Below, piece after piece: positions 1 through 13,600 of a stretch of 64,000 nucleotides of DNA. Within the stretch, counting starts at the first letter, position 1. Each line of letters begins with the position of its first letter. The notes under the pieces are model-generated. The model did no database searches. It saw nothing but the letters and a program-made list of their open reading frames with translations, and was not told the DNA's origin. The stretch comes from Trochalopteron elliotii (Eukaryota > Chordata > Aves > Passeriformes > Leiothrichidae): the NCBI GenBank assembly GCA_024734555.1, contig JANPWX010000467.1, positions 465,093 through 529,092 on the forward strand, in the 5' to 3' direction. A program made the translations under genes and the position numbers.

Positions 1-1468
1 AATTTGAATAAATAAGAAAACAGTTATTTATATGCATAGATACACACATTCAGGAGAACAGGACATTCTTGACTCAAGTACCAGAAATCTGTTCATAAAG
101 CAGGCAAAAAAGGCACAGTATCAAGTAGGAATAGTAACAAATGGACAGTACAGGCTACAACACTGAATCTGAGTTTGAAGCCTGCCCATCATTTCCACTG
201 CCAACGAGCAAGCAACAAAACCCACTCTCTTACACGGCAAAGGAAAATGAGAGAAGAATCAACACTGAAGATGCCCCACAGTATAAACCAGAATAATTGA
301 AACAGTCTAAGGAAGTCAGGGAAGAGAAATACATGAAGCATTACCAACATTTTGGCAACCCATCCACTGGATAAATACGGAGAAGGGTCAAGCAGACAGG
401 CCTATGCAACCCAGACATGCACAGAGAGCACCTTTCATTCCAGAGAACCTCTAAAGTACCTTAGAAACACAATTGTTTCATCCATTACTGATGATCAGCC
501 CATGAAGTGGGGTGGCTGTTTCAGACTTGCCATTAGTCAGCTCCCCACCAGAGCCAGAAGCATTACGTTCCTACAGAAGTTCCAAAAGACTTTTAAAGGG
601 GAAATTTAGCAATAACAGTGAATTAGCATCTTCTCACAAAACGTGAATCTACAGTGTTCTCACTGTAGCTCTTTGTAATCCTACTTCAAGTTTCTGAGCT
701 TCAGCCTCTGGTGAAGCAGTGAGTCACCATGAATGCTGTGCTACATGGCATGGACAGCTACAAAACCATTCCAAGGACTAACACAGCTTTCTGTTGAGAC
801 TCACCTGAATACTGACAAAGGAAAACTCGCTTCCTTTAAACAATAAACAACAACAACAAAAACAAACCAAAAAAAAGGGAGAAAAGTGGGGGGGGGGAAA
901 GCAGGAGACTGGGGAGAAGGCATAAATTGTCATTTAGAGCATCACAGAGATTCTGCAATATTTATCTTGGACTGCATTTATAGATTGGGAAAAAAACTTA
1001 AAAGCACTGTTAAAAGGATAATAAAGGAAACATGACAGTGTTGAGAAATAATACATGGTACAGGTGAGAAGCCAGGTACCAATCTCCCACAAAACATGTG
1101 CCTGCAAAGGGTAATTGCAAATATCCACTAAGAGTAAGAATATAAGACATTCACTCTTAGGAAATGATTACAGGCTTATGTTTTTCTAAAGATAAACAGT
1201 TATTAAAATATATAAAAATCTTTGCCCACTTCATCTGCAGACAAAGTGCTACAGGTAAGAAAACGACACATGCACACATGTGCAGTAACAGTAACTGGAA
1301 AGAACAAAATGCTTCAAATTGCTTACAGCAACACACACAGCCTTCAGAACCAGGTCTGACTTGTACTAAGAACTTTCAGTCACTCACTGAAAGGCTAACA
1401 GCTTTTGAGACTCTAAGACAAGATCAGTTTCAGAACTTGCTAAGAACTCAGTCTTTATACAAACATAC
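1..1468 (-). other. LUC7L3 last intron or alternative 3' region; no coding exon recognised
   Basis: I looked here for the expected acidic, serine-rich C-terminal exon of LUC7L3 and did not find it. The sequence is AT-rich with several short poly-A runs (about 840-900), a G run near 889-897, and no recognised gene. It may be intron, or part of a 3' UTR of an isoform ending after exon 9. Confidence 0.5.
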
Positions 1469-1629
1469 CTTTTTCTTTTGACTTCCTGTCTTGTTCTCTC
1501 TCTCTGCTTTTGCTTCTGTGCTTGTAGGATTTCCGATCCCGACTTTTTGACCGTCTCCTGTCCCTACTACGAGACCTGTGTTTCCTTTCTGATCTATCAT
1601 GGCTTCTGCTTCTCCTCCGGTCACGACTC
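1469..1629 (-). CDS. LUC7L3: LUC7L3 coding exon 9 (residues 326-379, RS tail)
   Basis: Continues the RS tail: S-R-D-R-R-R-S-R-S-H-D-R-S, then K-S-Y-K-H-R-S-K-S-R-E-R-E, ending K-S-K-E-K plus one base. The donor is GTATGT. If this donor is not used, translation reads four more residues (G-M-F-V) and stops, which would give a shortened isoform. The normal next exon is not in the window. Confidence 0.93.
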
Positions 1630-4600
1630 CTTAACATGTAGAGAGAATTTCAAAAATGTAAGTCTCAGCTGCTGTTTTTTAACTCAGAATACAAAACAGT
1701 AAAACAGTAGCACTTTTAAATACAGTGATTATCTGCAAAAATCCTTAACATACTGCATGTTTCCCAGTAGGTAAGAACTGGTTTCATACTGCCTTCTTCA
1801 TTTACTGACACACTTACCTACACAGCTTAAAAGTATCTACCACGGTGAAATAAAGGAACTGAAGGAAGAAACAAGACCCTACTTTTCAGGAGCATTCTTT
1901 GTCTGCTGAAAGCTCCCTCATAAAGCCACTTCCACCACTACGGTGTCATCTTCAAAAATGGAGAAATGACAGTGATATTCACCAAAAGCTTGCTTACCCT
2001 TAGAACCAGTAAGGTGCATCTTCACTTAAGAACCAAGACCCAAGCAAAGCTAACCTATCAGTGATGTGACTCAGACTGACAGATCAAGTCCCCACAAGAT
2101 TTTTACCTTTTGGCAAGTTACATGAAAACACTTAAAGAGACACACAGACACACACAGAGGTAGCACCTGCTTCGCCTTCTTTCTCTGCTTCTTGACCTTT
2201 TGTGGTCTCGTGAGCGGCTGCACCTCCTGTCAGACGTCCTGCTCGAGTGCCTGCTCCGCGAGCGGCTCCTTTTACGTCTCTCTCTGTCACGGGCCCTCTC
2301 CTTCTCCTTCTCCTCCTCTTCACGTCGTCTCTTCCGTTCCCGCTCTTCTCTTTCCCGCTCCCTCTCCTTCTCCCTCTCTTCCCGTTCTAGCTTCTCTTTT
2401 TTCAACCTTTCATCACGGTCAGGCTCTTCTGTTCTTTTTCGTAACTTTTCCTTAAAAAACAAGTTCACAGGAAGAAATGAGGATTAATTGAGATACTTAA
2501 GTTTATAGATTCTGAGGATGTAAAAGCATAAACTTTTAAAATAGTTATTTTCCAAACAAACGACAGTGCTTCCAAAAATCCCTGAAAAGAAAGTCCTTTG
2601 TCTTGCAGAACTTTCTTTTGCTTGTCACTATCACAAGAACAGAAGCCACACTACGTTTCTTTAAAAAGGCCATAAAAATTCCCACCTGAATCAACATCTT
2701 TGTTTGTATCTAATGTCACAATAAATTACATCGTTGAAAGCACAGTGCAGGATTCCATTTCTTGGAGTGTTTCACCCTCTTGAGAAAATCCACTGGACAG
2801 CTTTTTATGTACATTAGAAAACCTCCAAGCATTTTTCATTTCAATAACTGGAGGAACTACTTACTTTTAAATCTTCTACAGTAGCTTTTATTTTGGCATA
2901 ACCCATGTGCTGCTTTCCCATCAAGTGATCATCTACCCTGGACTGTGCATCTCCTACAATTAAAAAGGCTCCACAAACTTCACAAACTTCCATTTGTTTT
3001 TCCTGGGCTGCAAAGCTCTCAATTGTCTGAAAAAGAATAATATTTCATAAGGCAAAAGAAAAGTTTTAATCAGTGAAGAGGTTTGTAACTCTATGCTACT
3101 GTTGTCAAATCCCAGGCTGCACAGAAAGCTGAAATCATATCTGCCAGCTTTATCTTTGGAGCACTTCATCCCATCATGGTAAATAGGGAGAGAAGAGACA
3201 ACCCTGTGCTTATTCCCACAAGGAAAGAGTCCATGAGAAATCACAGAATCATTACTCACTGCATTAACACGTACACAGTCATATCTGTAACTTCCTTGCA
3301 GTACCAGAAAAATTAAAGTTTTAAGTTTTTCTTTTAAAGCTTTCTTTTTCAGTTTTAAGATTTCTTTGGCATCAACTGAAATGTCAGGAGCTGCAGAACT
3401 ACCATGGAATATGCCTCAAGGAACAAAAAGGCTGGAATACCCCATGAAGAAAAACAAAATGAAATACTGGCTTCTATTTTAAAAGCATGGTGGTCAAATT
3501 AAACCACTGTTTCAACAGACATGAGAAGTACACTGAAATTTCAACATAAACCCAGGTGATTATTGCCGTGCAATGTTCATGAATCATATAGTATAGACAT
3601 AAACACTCTGCCTGCAACATTTATGAGCTCTCAAAAATAAAACAAGAATCTCAATTTGAGCATTTCATTAAACACCAAAATAAAATCTTTGAACTTAAGC
3701 TCCTTTTTATTAACAGGAACTTGATACTTAACCCCTCTGTCTTCTGTAGCTCCCAGAGTCAGACAAATACCTGTCTCTAGTCACAGCCCAGACTCAAGGG
3801 CTTTCTGTAACAGTCACATTGGTGGTTCAGTAGAATTATATTGCAGAGGCTACAGGGCGAAGTTTAACTGAGACCTCACCTAGAGGAAGGTGCAAACTCT
3901 CCTCCAGGATTGCTGGGTGAATAATTTCATAATTTGTGTGCAGGAAGCCCAGTCTCAAGGCAGAATGCCTAATCAACACACTGGATTAACAAAGCCAAAT
4001 GTCCTGTTACTGTGGAATAAATTCTGGAGAGACCTTGCATGCCTTCAGTGGAAGGACAAGGTTAATCAGAATGCACTGTGCACATTTTGATATGTTGCAC
4101 AGAACTATGAACACATTACTTACTGAAGTTGTAGACCTCAGCAGTTCTCTCTCTTCCTTTAACTGTTCAACGAGTTTCATCATTCCTTGTGCTTCTTCCA
4201 CCTTCCCTTCTGAACCTAGTTCTTCAATCTAAAAAGAAATTAAAAAATTAAAAGTTTCATTTTTGATCAAGTAACAAAAGCAAGAGATCTCTCCAATGGG
4301 GGTTAAAAAACCCTCACCTGTTGCAGCAGTACATCAATTTTGTCAGTTAACACCTGAATCTTCTCCTCATTTTTACCAGTAGGTCCTGCTCCCTGCAAAA
4401 AGTACAAGAGTGAGGTGGTTTGGTTTTTTTTCTTTCCTTGCTGGGTTTTTTTCTTCTTTTGTTAAAATAGCTTAAACACACAAATGTATCTTCACATATT
4501 CCAGACATGCTTTGGGAATAACCTCCCCCTGGCCTCTTCTCCCACGAGAAACTACTAATAATACTCTAGTCTAATATAAAACACTCATCAACACTATTTA

Positions 4601-7600
4601 CTCCACCCTTGTTAAGTCTAGTCACACTAATTCCTCCCAAATCAACAAAAATGTTCAAGGTCCTGTGTAGGACCATGCGAGGACAGCAGGGAGAGGGAAC
4701 TCTGCCAACCTGAGATATTTTAGAACACATGGTTTTATTGCAAGGGTGGTGGGTAAGAAGGGCCTTGCCTTCAGCCACCAGCCTGGGCTGAAGGGAAGTC
4801 CCAAAGAGAGAGGGAGAGAGAGAACAAGAGGGTAAGAGGTAAGAGAGGAGAGAGCAAGAGAGACAGAGAGAGGTGGCGGGGGTTGGAGCACAGGGGCAAG
4901 AGAGGAGGAGAGTCAGAGAGAGAGCAAGAGAGGAGGAGAGTCAGAGCATGAGGTCTTTGTTACAATACATTATATCTCCTCTTGTGTTGAATATTCTAAT
5001 TTAGACTAACCAACCAGTACATGACACAAAACCCTATAGAATCTACATATACCCTATAAGAACTACTACATTACCATACTGTGTTATATTTTGAACTCTA
5101 AAAACTACTCTTTAGACTATTCTCTTTTGCTATATTGACCTTTGGATCCCTCAGCCAGCAGAAGGGTATTGTTCAATCAAGAGGGATTCTCCTTCAGCTG
5201 GCTAGACTATTGTTTTCAGGTTATATAGTAACTAAGGCTCAGTATCCTACAACTCAAAGCAAGCTTTCATTTCTATTTTGATTATAGGTTCCATATTTTC
5301 AGAATCTTTTGCTAAGCAATCATATTTATAAGCTTTCCCTGATTCATCTTCCCCAACAGTCCTGGCCCATAAAAGGTAAGAAAACTGTATTCAAAGTCCT
5401 AACTTTAAACTCTGACACTCCCATGCAGCTACTACGTATCTTTGCAGACACCGAAGTATGTCTTAGAAGTTCTGTGGGCTTTGAATTTCAAATTCTGAGT
5501 GTAAAATGCAAAAAGAATCTCACTTCAAAGATGTATTTGTCAGCAGTGTCCTCTCTGCAAGCTGCCAGAATAGACGACTTGCTGCCCTCCCACCTCTGCT
5601 GTGCTCCACAAGTGCTGTATCTCGAGTGGATACTGTCCACAGCTCCTTCTGAAGCAACTGGACTTTGCACAGAACAGTGAGGTGGGGCAGCAGAAAGGAG
5701 CAAAGCTGTCCTAGCAGCCACAAAACTCACAGAGCACAGGCCACAGTCACTGCTCCAAATCCATCAGGGACAAGACACAGCTTGCTAGTGCAGGCAGGGA
5801 GGAAAGTGCAACTAGTAGAGAGAAGGTAAACTGATGTTGTCAGGGTAAAGACAACACCTGACAGGTAGAGAACAGATACTCATTCTGAGGAAACAGGAGA
5901 ACAGAGAGGGCTCTTGCTGACTGTGGAGTCACTTGGCTCATCCATTAATACTAGATGTGATCTGCAGGCTAAGAGATGAAAAATCTTACTGATCAGGAAC
6001 CTTCTGGATAACAGCAAGTTTTCCCTGAACAGGTAAGACCCTGAATGTGCTATCCAGAGGAAAAGCTGCCTCAGTGACTGTGGCAGACTCACCCCAGAGG
6101 ACTGCTGGTTCTGTGACAGTGCCAAACGAGCATGGCCCCTCCGGATCCTGCGCTCCACCTCTGCCAGCAGACTCTGCAAATAGCGCAGGAAATCTCTCTC
6201 GTAGCCAACCTTCATAAACCGAGAGCTCTTCTCATACCTGGGAAAACATTCCAAAAACAAGAGTTCACATCAAGCTGTAATAGATGAAAACTAAGTAACA
6301 AGACACACAGGATCGTAAATTCTTGCTCACATTAAAAGAATATTATATATTTAAATAATAATAAAGATAAATAACAAATAATAGATAAATTATATTGATT
6401 ATATAAAGTATATATTATATAAAAATATAAATAATAAATATTATCAATTTAAATTTTTATTTAAATAAATTAATGCAAATAAAAAGAGCAATTGGTAATG
6501 TTTGGACTGCTATTAACAAATTTCAAAGATACCAGAAATGTCGTTTGCTTTGATATATCAAACACCAAACTTACTGTTTGCGTAGATTTTCATCATGAAT
6601 TTTTTCACAAGGACCTAAGAAGACAACACAAAAAACTTAAGTTTGCATTCCCAACTGCTGTATTCATATTCCACCAGCATTTGTTTGTGCATCACCACAG
6701 AAAAGGGCTATAAACATTTCACAAGGACTTTTATGCTTCTGCCTTTCTGCTTCCTTTGCTTGGAGCTTGAAAGATACATTAAAGAAAAAGAATGCCAACA
6801 TCATTTACTAGTTTTAAAACCAAAAAAGACTACATACGAAGTCTTCACAAAAACAGACCTTCCAGATCAAGTTTTGCATTAGTAAATACAAACAATGTAA
6901 TATCCTAAATACCTGGGGCTTAAAACAAATAATTTTAAAAAAGAACAAAAAAAAGGGAAAAATTACAAATGAAGGGTAATTTTATCAGGCACTTTCTACT
7001 TTCTAGGGCTCTCTGCAACACACTGGCTACTTAGAACACAGATCCTGGAAGTAAATTAGGAGGTATGTGCCCTGAGTTCATGAAGGTGGCTGTGTTACAA
7101 TTCCTCACCTTTCCCCAGACTCTCACACTCTTCAACAGACTTAGAAACTAATACTAGGACAAAAAGCCTGACTTTGCTAAATTACCATCTCCAAACTACA
7201 TGCTACATGCAGCCATCACTTGAAAACTACCAGTAATTTAGAGCTGGTCTTCAGAAATAACTATTACAGTAAGCGAGTCTGCAAAGTAAAGCAGCTCAAT
7301 AATGTATACTCACACAAAAACAGGCTAAAACCCTGCCCAGGTAGAGTAACACCAACTAGACACTGACACTTGAGCAGAAGAAAAGCACCCACATCCAGTA
7401 ATTTAGCATACACAACAGGAAAAAAATAAAAAGAATTTTTTCACTTAGACATAGTAGGATCTGGAATAAATATTACTTTCAGCTTACTGTATCACTGGTA
7501 ACCCTTGAAATGAAAAAAATTTTTAAAAAAGTGTTCTGACTGAGCAATTAATGTAGTTTATAAACATTAAAAACATAGTTTGCAAACAAAAGCTCAACTG

Positions 7601-10600
7601 TAAATATATTTAAGTGAATAAAAATGTCATGACTTATAAACTTACCTAAATCAGAACGGGTATTTGTAAATAATTCAGCTGGACAAAAGCCACAAAGGTA
7701 GTATTTGCAAACCTGACAGAGAAGAAAAGAAACAGGCATCATTTTTTGCCTCTTGACTTGAAAGTTTTATGTAATCCCTTTTATTTCTAAAACAGTGATA
7801 AAGTTTCCTTTGAACATAGAAAAATTTCTAAAAACTTTACACAACCTCTACCTTTATATTTCCTGGCAGCACTAAGTGCTACAAGATGCATCTTGATGAC
7901 AAAACACCAAAAATCTTACTTTTCCTCGCAACAGTAACACTTCTTAATTTTACCACTAAATATTTAAGATCAGAGGAAAGTGTCATGAATTTATAAATAC
8001 AAATATTTAACATTTCCAAAGGAAAGGAATGACATCAGATTGGAGTATTTAGTAAGTTTCAGTGAAACTCTTTACTGTGAAAAGCCACAAGAGGTGAGAA
8101 CAAGTACCATGGAAGCATGGAATGAGTTCTTCTGCCTGCCTGGAACAACTCTGTGCTCAGCCTTCACTTCCCTGGATGTGTTTAAAAAAGACTGGAGGTG
8201 GCACTCGATGCCATGGGTTAGCTGAAGTGTTAGGGCTGGGTTGGACACGATGATCTTGAAGGTCTCTTCCAACCTGCAAAATCTGTGATTCTGTGATTCC
8301 TCAGAGCTCCTGGCCTGCAGAACCAGAGCCACCTACACCCAAACATCAGGGACTGTCCCAAGGACTTCGATGGCAATTAAAAGACTGAGAATTATCAAGA
8401 AGCTTTCCCATTCCATTGCTTTTACAATTTGCTACTTTACGAATGACAGGCAACAAGACATCATATAGTCCTTCAGGCACAGAAGACATTCATTTTAACC
8501 TGCTTTCCTGCCAACTAGAAAGGGTTTGGTTTGTTTCTGCACAGTCTGGTTTTACATCATTGAGTCAGGTTCTTTTTCTGATAACAGAAAAAGTCCATCA
8601 GAAAGTTCAAAACCCTGAAAGCCTGTTACTCTAGCCAGTAAATACTTAACATATGATGGGATAAAACCAGCTTTTGTTAAAAAGATTATTCTCCCTCTCC
8701 CACAAGCATGGGCTTTAGCTAGTCAAGTCGGTCAGTTCCTGAAGTCTGTAAAACAGAATTATCTCCTGTCTATCCATCAGAACAGCCATAAGGGCACAAT
8801 CAGAAATACTTTCATCCCTAACTTCATAAACAATGTTAAATAATTAACTTTTCACTAGACCCTTCCCACAGATGTGACTGCCATTAATTAAGGTGCAAAC
8901 CCAAAACCAGCCTGGACGTTCTTCCAGCACCTCCTTTACATGACACCAGTTTCTAATTTTTGGCCAATCTAGTAACTGTGAATGCATTACAGCCTAGTTC
9001 TAACCATCTCACCCATCCTGCAGACAAAGATTTGCAGTATCTCATCTCCCAAGATAAAGACTGAAGGATTTCAAGGAAGGGGGTTGAGCAGAGAGGCCCC
9101 AAACTCCAGCACCTCACTAAAAAGCCTGTGATACCCATTGATCAAATTGATTTATTTTGGTCAGCCTCATTTATATTTCCAAGCTAACTGCCAGACTGCA
9201 AATCAGGCTACAGAAGTTCAAACTCTACTGGCTGCATTACAGACTCCTCAGAAAAACAATCAGGCTTTCTGTTAACAAACCATGGGCAAGAAACACAAAC
9301 AAACAATTCTCTTATTATGTAATTTGAATACTTCTCCCATGATCCAGGTTTGGACACTGGTACCTATCTAAAACAATTTACCAAGAATAGTTAAGAAAAT
9401 GTGTGAAATTACTTTTTTTTTCTCCTCAGAAAGAAGGAGAAAGTTACTGGACAAAAGCTGGTTTCAGAATCTGCTCTTTTCTGAAAGCTGTAATAGCCCT
9501 TGCTTTACTACAGAGTTGTTTCAAAGGAGCAGTTTCTGGGATGGATTTCTGTACTAGTCCATAGAAATGTAACTTCTCTACACATTCTCTCCTTCTTCCA
9601 TTTTCTCACAGTCACATCCAGGTATAAGGATCAGTGGAAAGACACTTCCCAAAAAAATTCAGAGATGGATTAAACAATTTCCTAAGACACAGAGAGTACA
9701 GTACTGACACTCTGACCACACCATACTGTTAAAAAGGGTTGTAGAATATCTTCTATCAACCAAAAAATTAGGCAAACTGGCCTGTAACAGTTTAGAAACT
9801 AGTAGTAACAAAAGAAGTAAAGGGAAAGTAATTAGAAATATGATGAACAAAACAAAAAAACCCACCCTCAATGAAAACCAGAAAGAATTACAATTATTAT
9901 GTAAAAGTACTACTAGGAAAATCCTCTTTTTATAAACTGATGGTTATAGTCAAAAGTTGCAGTAACCAATACTAAAACATGAGGTATAAACACGCCATAC
10001 ACTGTATTAATTATTTATATGTTAAAAACCCCAAACAAACACAAGCCATATCAAACAAACAAAAAAAACCCCCTCAAATCCAAAATAATGACAAAACACA
10101 CACACATACTCTAAAAAGCTGCTATAATTTTCTCCTACCAGCTCTAAATGCTGCCACTCTAGCACCAGGACGGCACTCAGTGAATTACCTGACATTCTCT
10201 CCTAGGAAGCACCTGCAGAGAAATACTCACTTCAGAGCAGTTCAGACCACTGCAGCTGAAGTGATTTTCTTCCCCTCCTGGACCCATTTCATTATTTTCT
10301 TCAACTGAGTTTGCTTCAACAGGAAAACACAACTTGCTGGAATCCTGCAGGATCATTCCAGCTGAGCTTCACTAAATGCAACATCCACCTCCCCAGGCTG
10401 AACATCAACTGCACTTCCAACCAATCCTAAATAATCAAAGGTGAGTGGAACAGTAAGTGCCAAGGAATGGCTTAAGCATCATGGAACCATCAAAGGACTG
10501 AAACAGAGATGACTGATAAATTTCAACTGGCATCACTCATCCGTGGTTTATCAGGCTGCTGCACTAATCACAATATGAAAACACATTCCACAACAGGCAG

Positions 10601-13600
10601 TTTGGAAGGCAGAACTCCCTGTGCAGGTAATGAGTATTTATTCCTTTTTGCAGAATTATTCTGACAACTCTGCTACAAGAAGGTGCAACAGAAAAGTGTC
10701 ACTGTCAAATTGTTGCTGCAGTATAAGCCACAGCTTGGGTTTCAAAGCCCCTGAGTGCTCACATTTTGATAAGACACTACAACACTGTAACAAACAGGGA
10801 TGCTTGGAACTTTCCACTCCTTCATCACAAATTCACTAATCCCTGAAATCTCTTGGATGTGGAAAGTAGTTTCCTTTACATCCAAGTCCACTAAGTTAAC
10901 AGCAAGAACTGCAAGCTCAATTGTAGTTTGGGAAACAGTTCAAAGCTTTCCCATATAAAGAAGCTATTGACAGCTCTATATTGTTAATGATTCTACATTA
11001 ACATGTTTTCCTTCTGCAGGAAATTTATTTACTGATGGAGAAGTCTCTCTCTTAACAGTAATAAACAATTACATAAGCAAATTCCTTTAGAGAGACAATT
11101 CCTAGTAAACAGGCTGAGAATAAAATCCAGCAGACTGTGTCTTACACATCAAAAACTAGTAAATTCCTTCTCACAGCTGAGTTCTTTGAATCCATTAAAG
11201 TTCACATGCAGCAGACATTTTAAGAGCAATGCCCGCCCACCCAAACCCAAACAAACATCAGCCCTTCTCCTGAGCCCACTCTTAAAGAGAAATGTTACTT
11301 GTTTTTAGAAGAGTATTGGTAATGGAAGGCTAGCTCCTCTCCCTCCATCCCCTGGAGGACTAAGTCCTTTAATTCTACCTAGACACAAAGCAGTTTAGGT
11401 TGCTGGCATTATAAAAGTGAAAGCACAACACATCATAAATAGCTAAAACTATCCCATCATACTCTGAATACAAACCTACATTTTGAGAAGCTGCATTTTC
11501 AGAGATGACTGCTCACAGCCATTTGTGTCTAACAGCTCTTCAAACCTCTCCACTTTCTGAAACCCCTGAGTTTGCCTTGAAGAAGCATCAGAATTCCAAA
11601 CCTTACAGGAGCACGGGCAGCCCATGCTGGGCTGTCTTGTGCTACAGAACAGCCTCAGAGCTCTTATGCAATCCCTGTCTCAGTAAGAACTTGCTTTGTG
11701 CAGGTGGCACATTAAAGCAGGAAGGTGTGAATCAATAAAGAAACGAACCTTCTCTACAGACATGGTTGTAAGCAGAAAGACTAAAATACATGATAGTAAT
11801 GATTTCTTCCTGCACACAAAACAAAGCCTTTTTGCCAAAACCACGACTGATCACCTAAGGACACACCATCACACTGAAATATACCACAAGAGGGATTCCA
11901 ATTTTTAAAGATTAAAGGCTTTAATAATGTCAAAGTTTTAAAGTAAGAACTTAAGCTCTACAAAAGCTTTTATACTATATAACAGACGTGTTTCATTGGC
12001 ACAGCAAATAAATCACACACTGAGCACCCTCTGCTCCCACACTTTCCACTTCCATCCTGTATTTCACTGCACCTTCCACTTTGATAGCCACATCCATGCA
12101 ATCTCCAAATGATAAGCAAAATACAGATGAGCTTCTTGTGAGAATCTTCCACATTCAAAACTGACGAAATGTGACACAAAATCCTACACTTTGGGATCCA
12201 TACAACATGCTGGCACTGAGCAGGCTGCATGTTGATCTATGTCTAATCTCAAAAGAAATTAGCACATATATTTCACCTGAAAAGCAGGACAGCAGGCAGA
12301 AGATTTAATGTTACTATTTGAGCCTTATCTGCATTTCCTGTCTTTTAAAACATGTCAGCATTGCAAATTTAATCTTCAGGTGACAAAGAAAAGTCCAACT
12401 GAGACACGTGTTTAACAGGAGTAATTGCTGGGGTTTATGAACTCATCAGTTGACTACAGGAACCCAGGAAAACATTCCTTGCAGAAAGGTTGTACTTAAT
12501 CCTAAATAAAAGCAGAAGCAGAGCAAACAGCAGCAGATCCTGCAGGACTGAAGGCACAACCCTAAGCCTGTAAGTTTCCCACTGCTCTCAGACACAGCAC
12601 AGCTCTCCCTTTCTGAATGGTCCCAGGAGTGGGAAGGAGAGACAAGGCCCTGTTTCTAAAACAACAAAAGTGAACAGCTTAGAGACAGAGTCCTTTGGTT
12701 ATAGTCAAACTCTTCAGTGTAAGTTGTAAGTGAAAAGAAAAACTGAAAATATTCTGTGATTTGCACATTTGAAGATGAAGAAAGTAATCTGAACTTATTA
12801 AAAGTGAATGATGGGGAAAACAAAAATCAACCAAGGAAAGAAGTCTTCTCACCAAAATGAATAAACCAAACCAATCCCCTTATTTGTTCTACCTGGACAA
12901 ACATGGCTCAAGCCATTCACCTCGTATTTCATGTATTTCATATAACTGCTCCTTTTGTTAAATTCACAATCAAATGAAAACACCTAACTGAACACCTAAC
13001 TGAATTATTTTCTTAATAAAGTAAGTCTAGAAACACGTAAGGTCATGAAAACTTCCTGAACTCACAATTTCTTCCTGATGTGCACTGCTGACCTATAGAG
13101 CAGCGTTTTTCAAGAGAGGGAGTGGTTCCTCACACTTGAAAAATATAAGGTAAGATAGGTATTGGTCCTTAGATCATGCAAATTCAACCAATTCAACCAA
13201 GTATTATCCTCCTTTATAGTGACCTAAATCCCATATAAAAACATGAAATGTCATTGATCAAGATGCTATTTAGAACAGCCAAAGCCAAGCATCTCTCCCT
13301 CCTCCCAAATAAACAACATCCTAAGCAAATGCTAAGGGGGAGGAGCTAAATGCTTTGTGCAGCTTAAACCACAGAAATTCCTATCACTTAAGCGATAAAT
13401 TATTGTAACTGTGACACTTCCTTTCAACATATGCCATAACTAAAAATAGTTATCATGAACGGGACAAAATAAAATTTAAAAATTCATCAGGTGTTCATCT
13501 CTCCCAAAGCCGCAGCTACAGGAATTCTGTAGGTTCCACTGAGTTTTCCTCAAATAACTTACAATTCAACTATGACGGCCAAAACTAACTCATCATTTAT

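Noticed and set aside
2192..2487. Plus-strand Ser/Leu/Arg-rich frames opposite the RS domain
   Set aside because: Antisense reading of the low-complexity RS-coding exon of LUC7L3 gives long stop-free frames automatically.
4566..5730. Short frames within and beside LTR copy 1 as retroviral genes
   Set aside because: They lie in the LTR or its intronic flank; no gag, pol or env similarity is visible and the element is a solo LTR.
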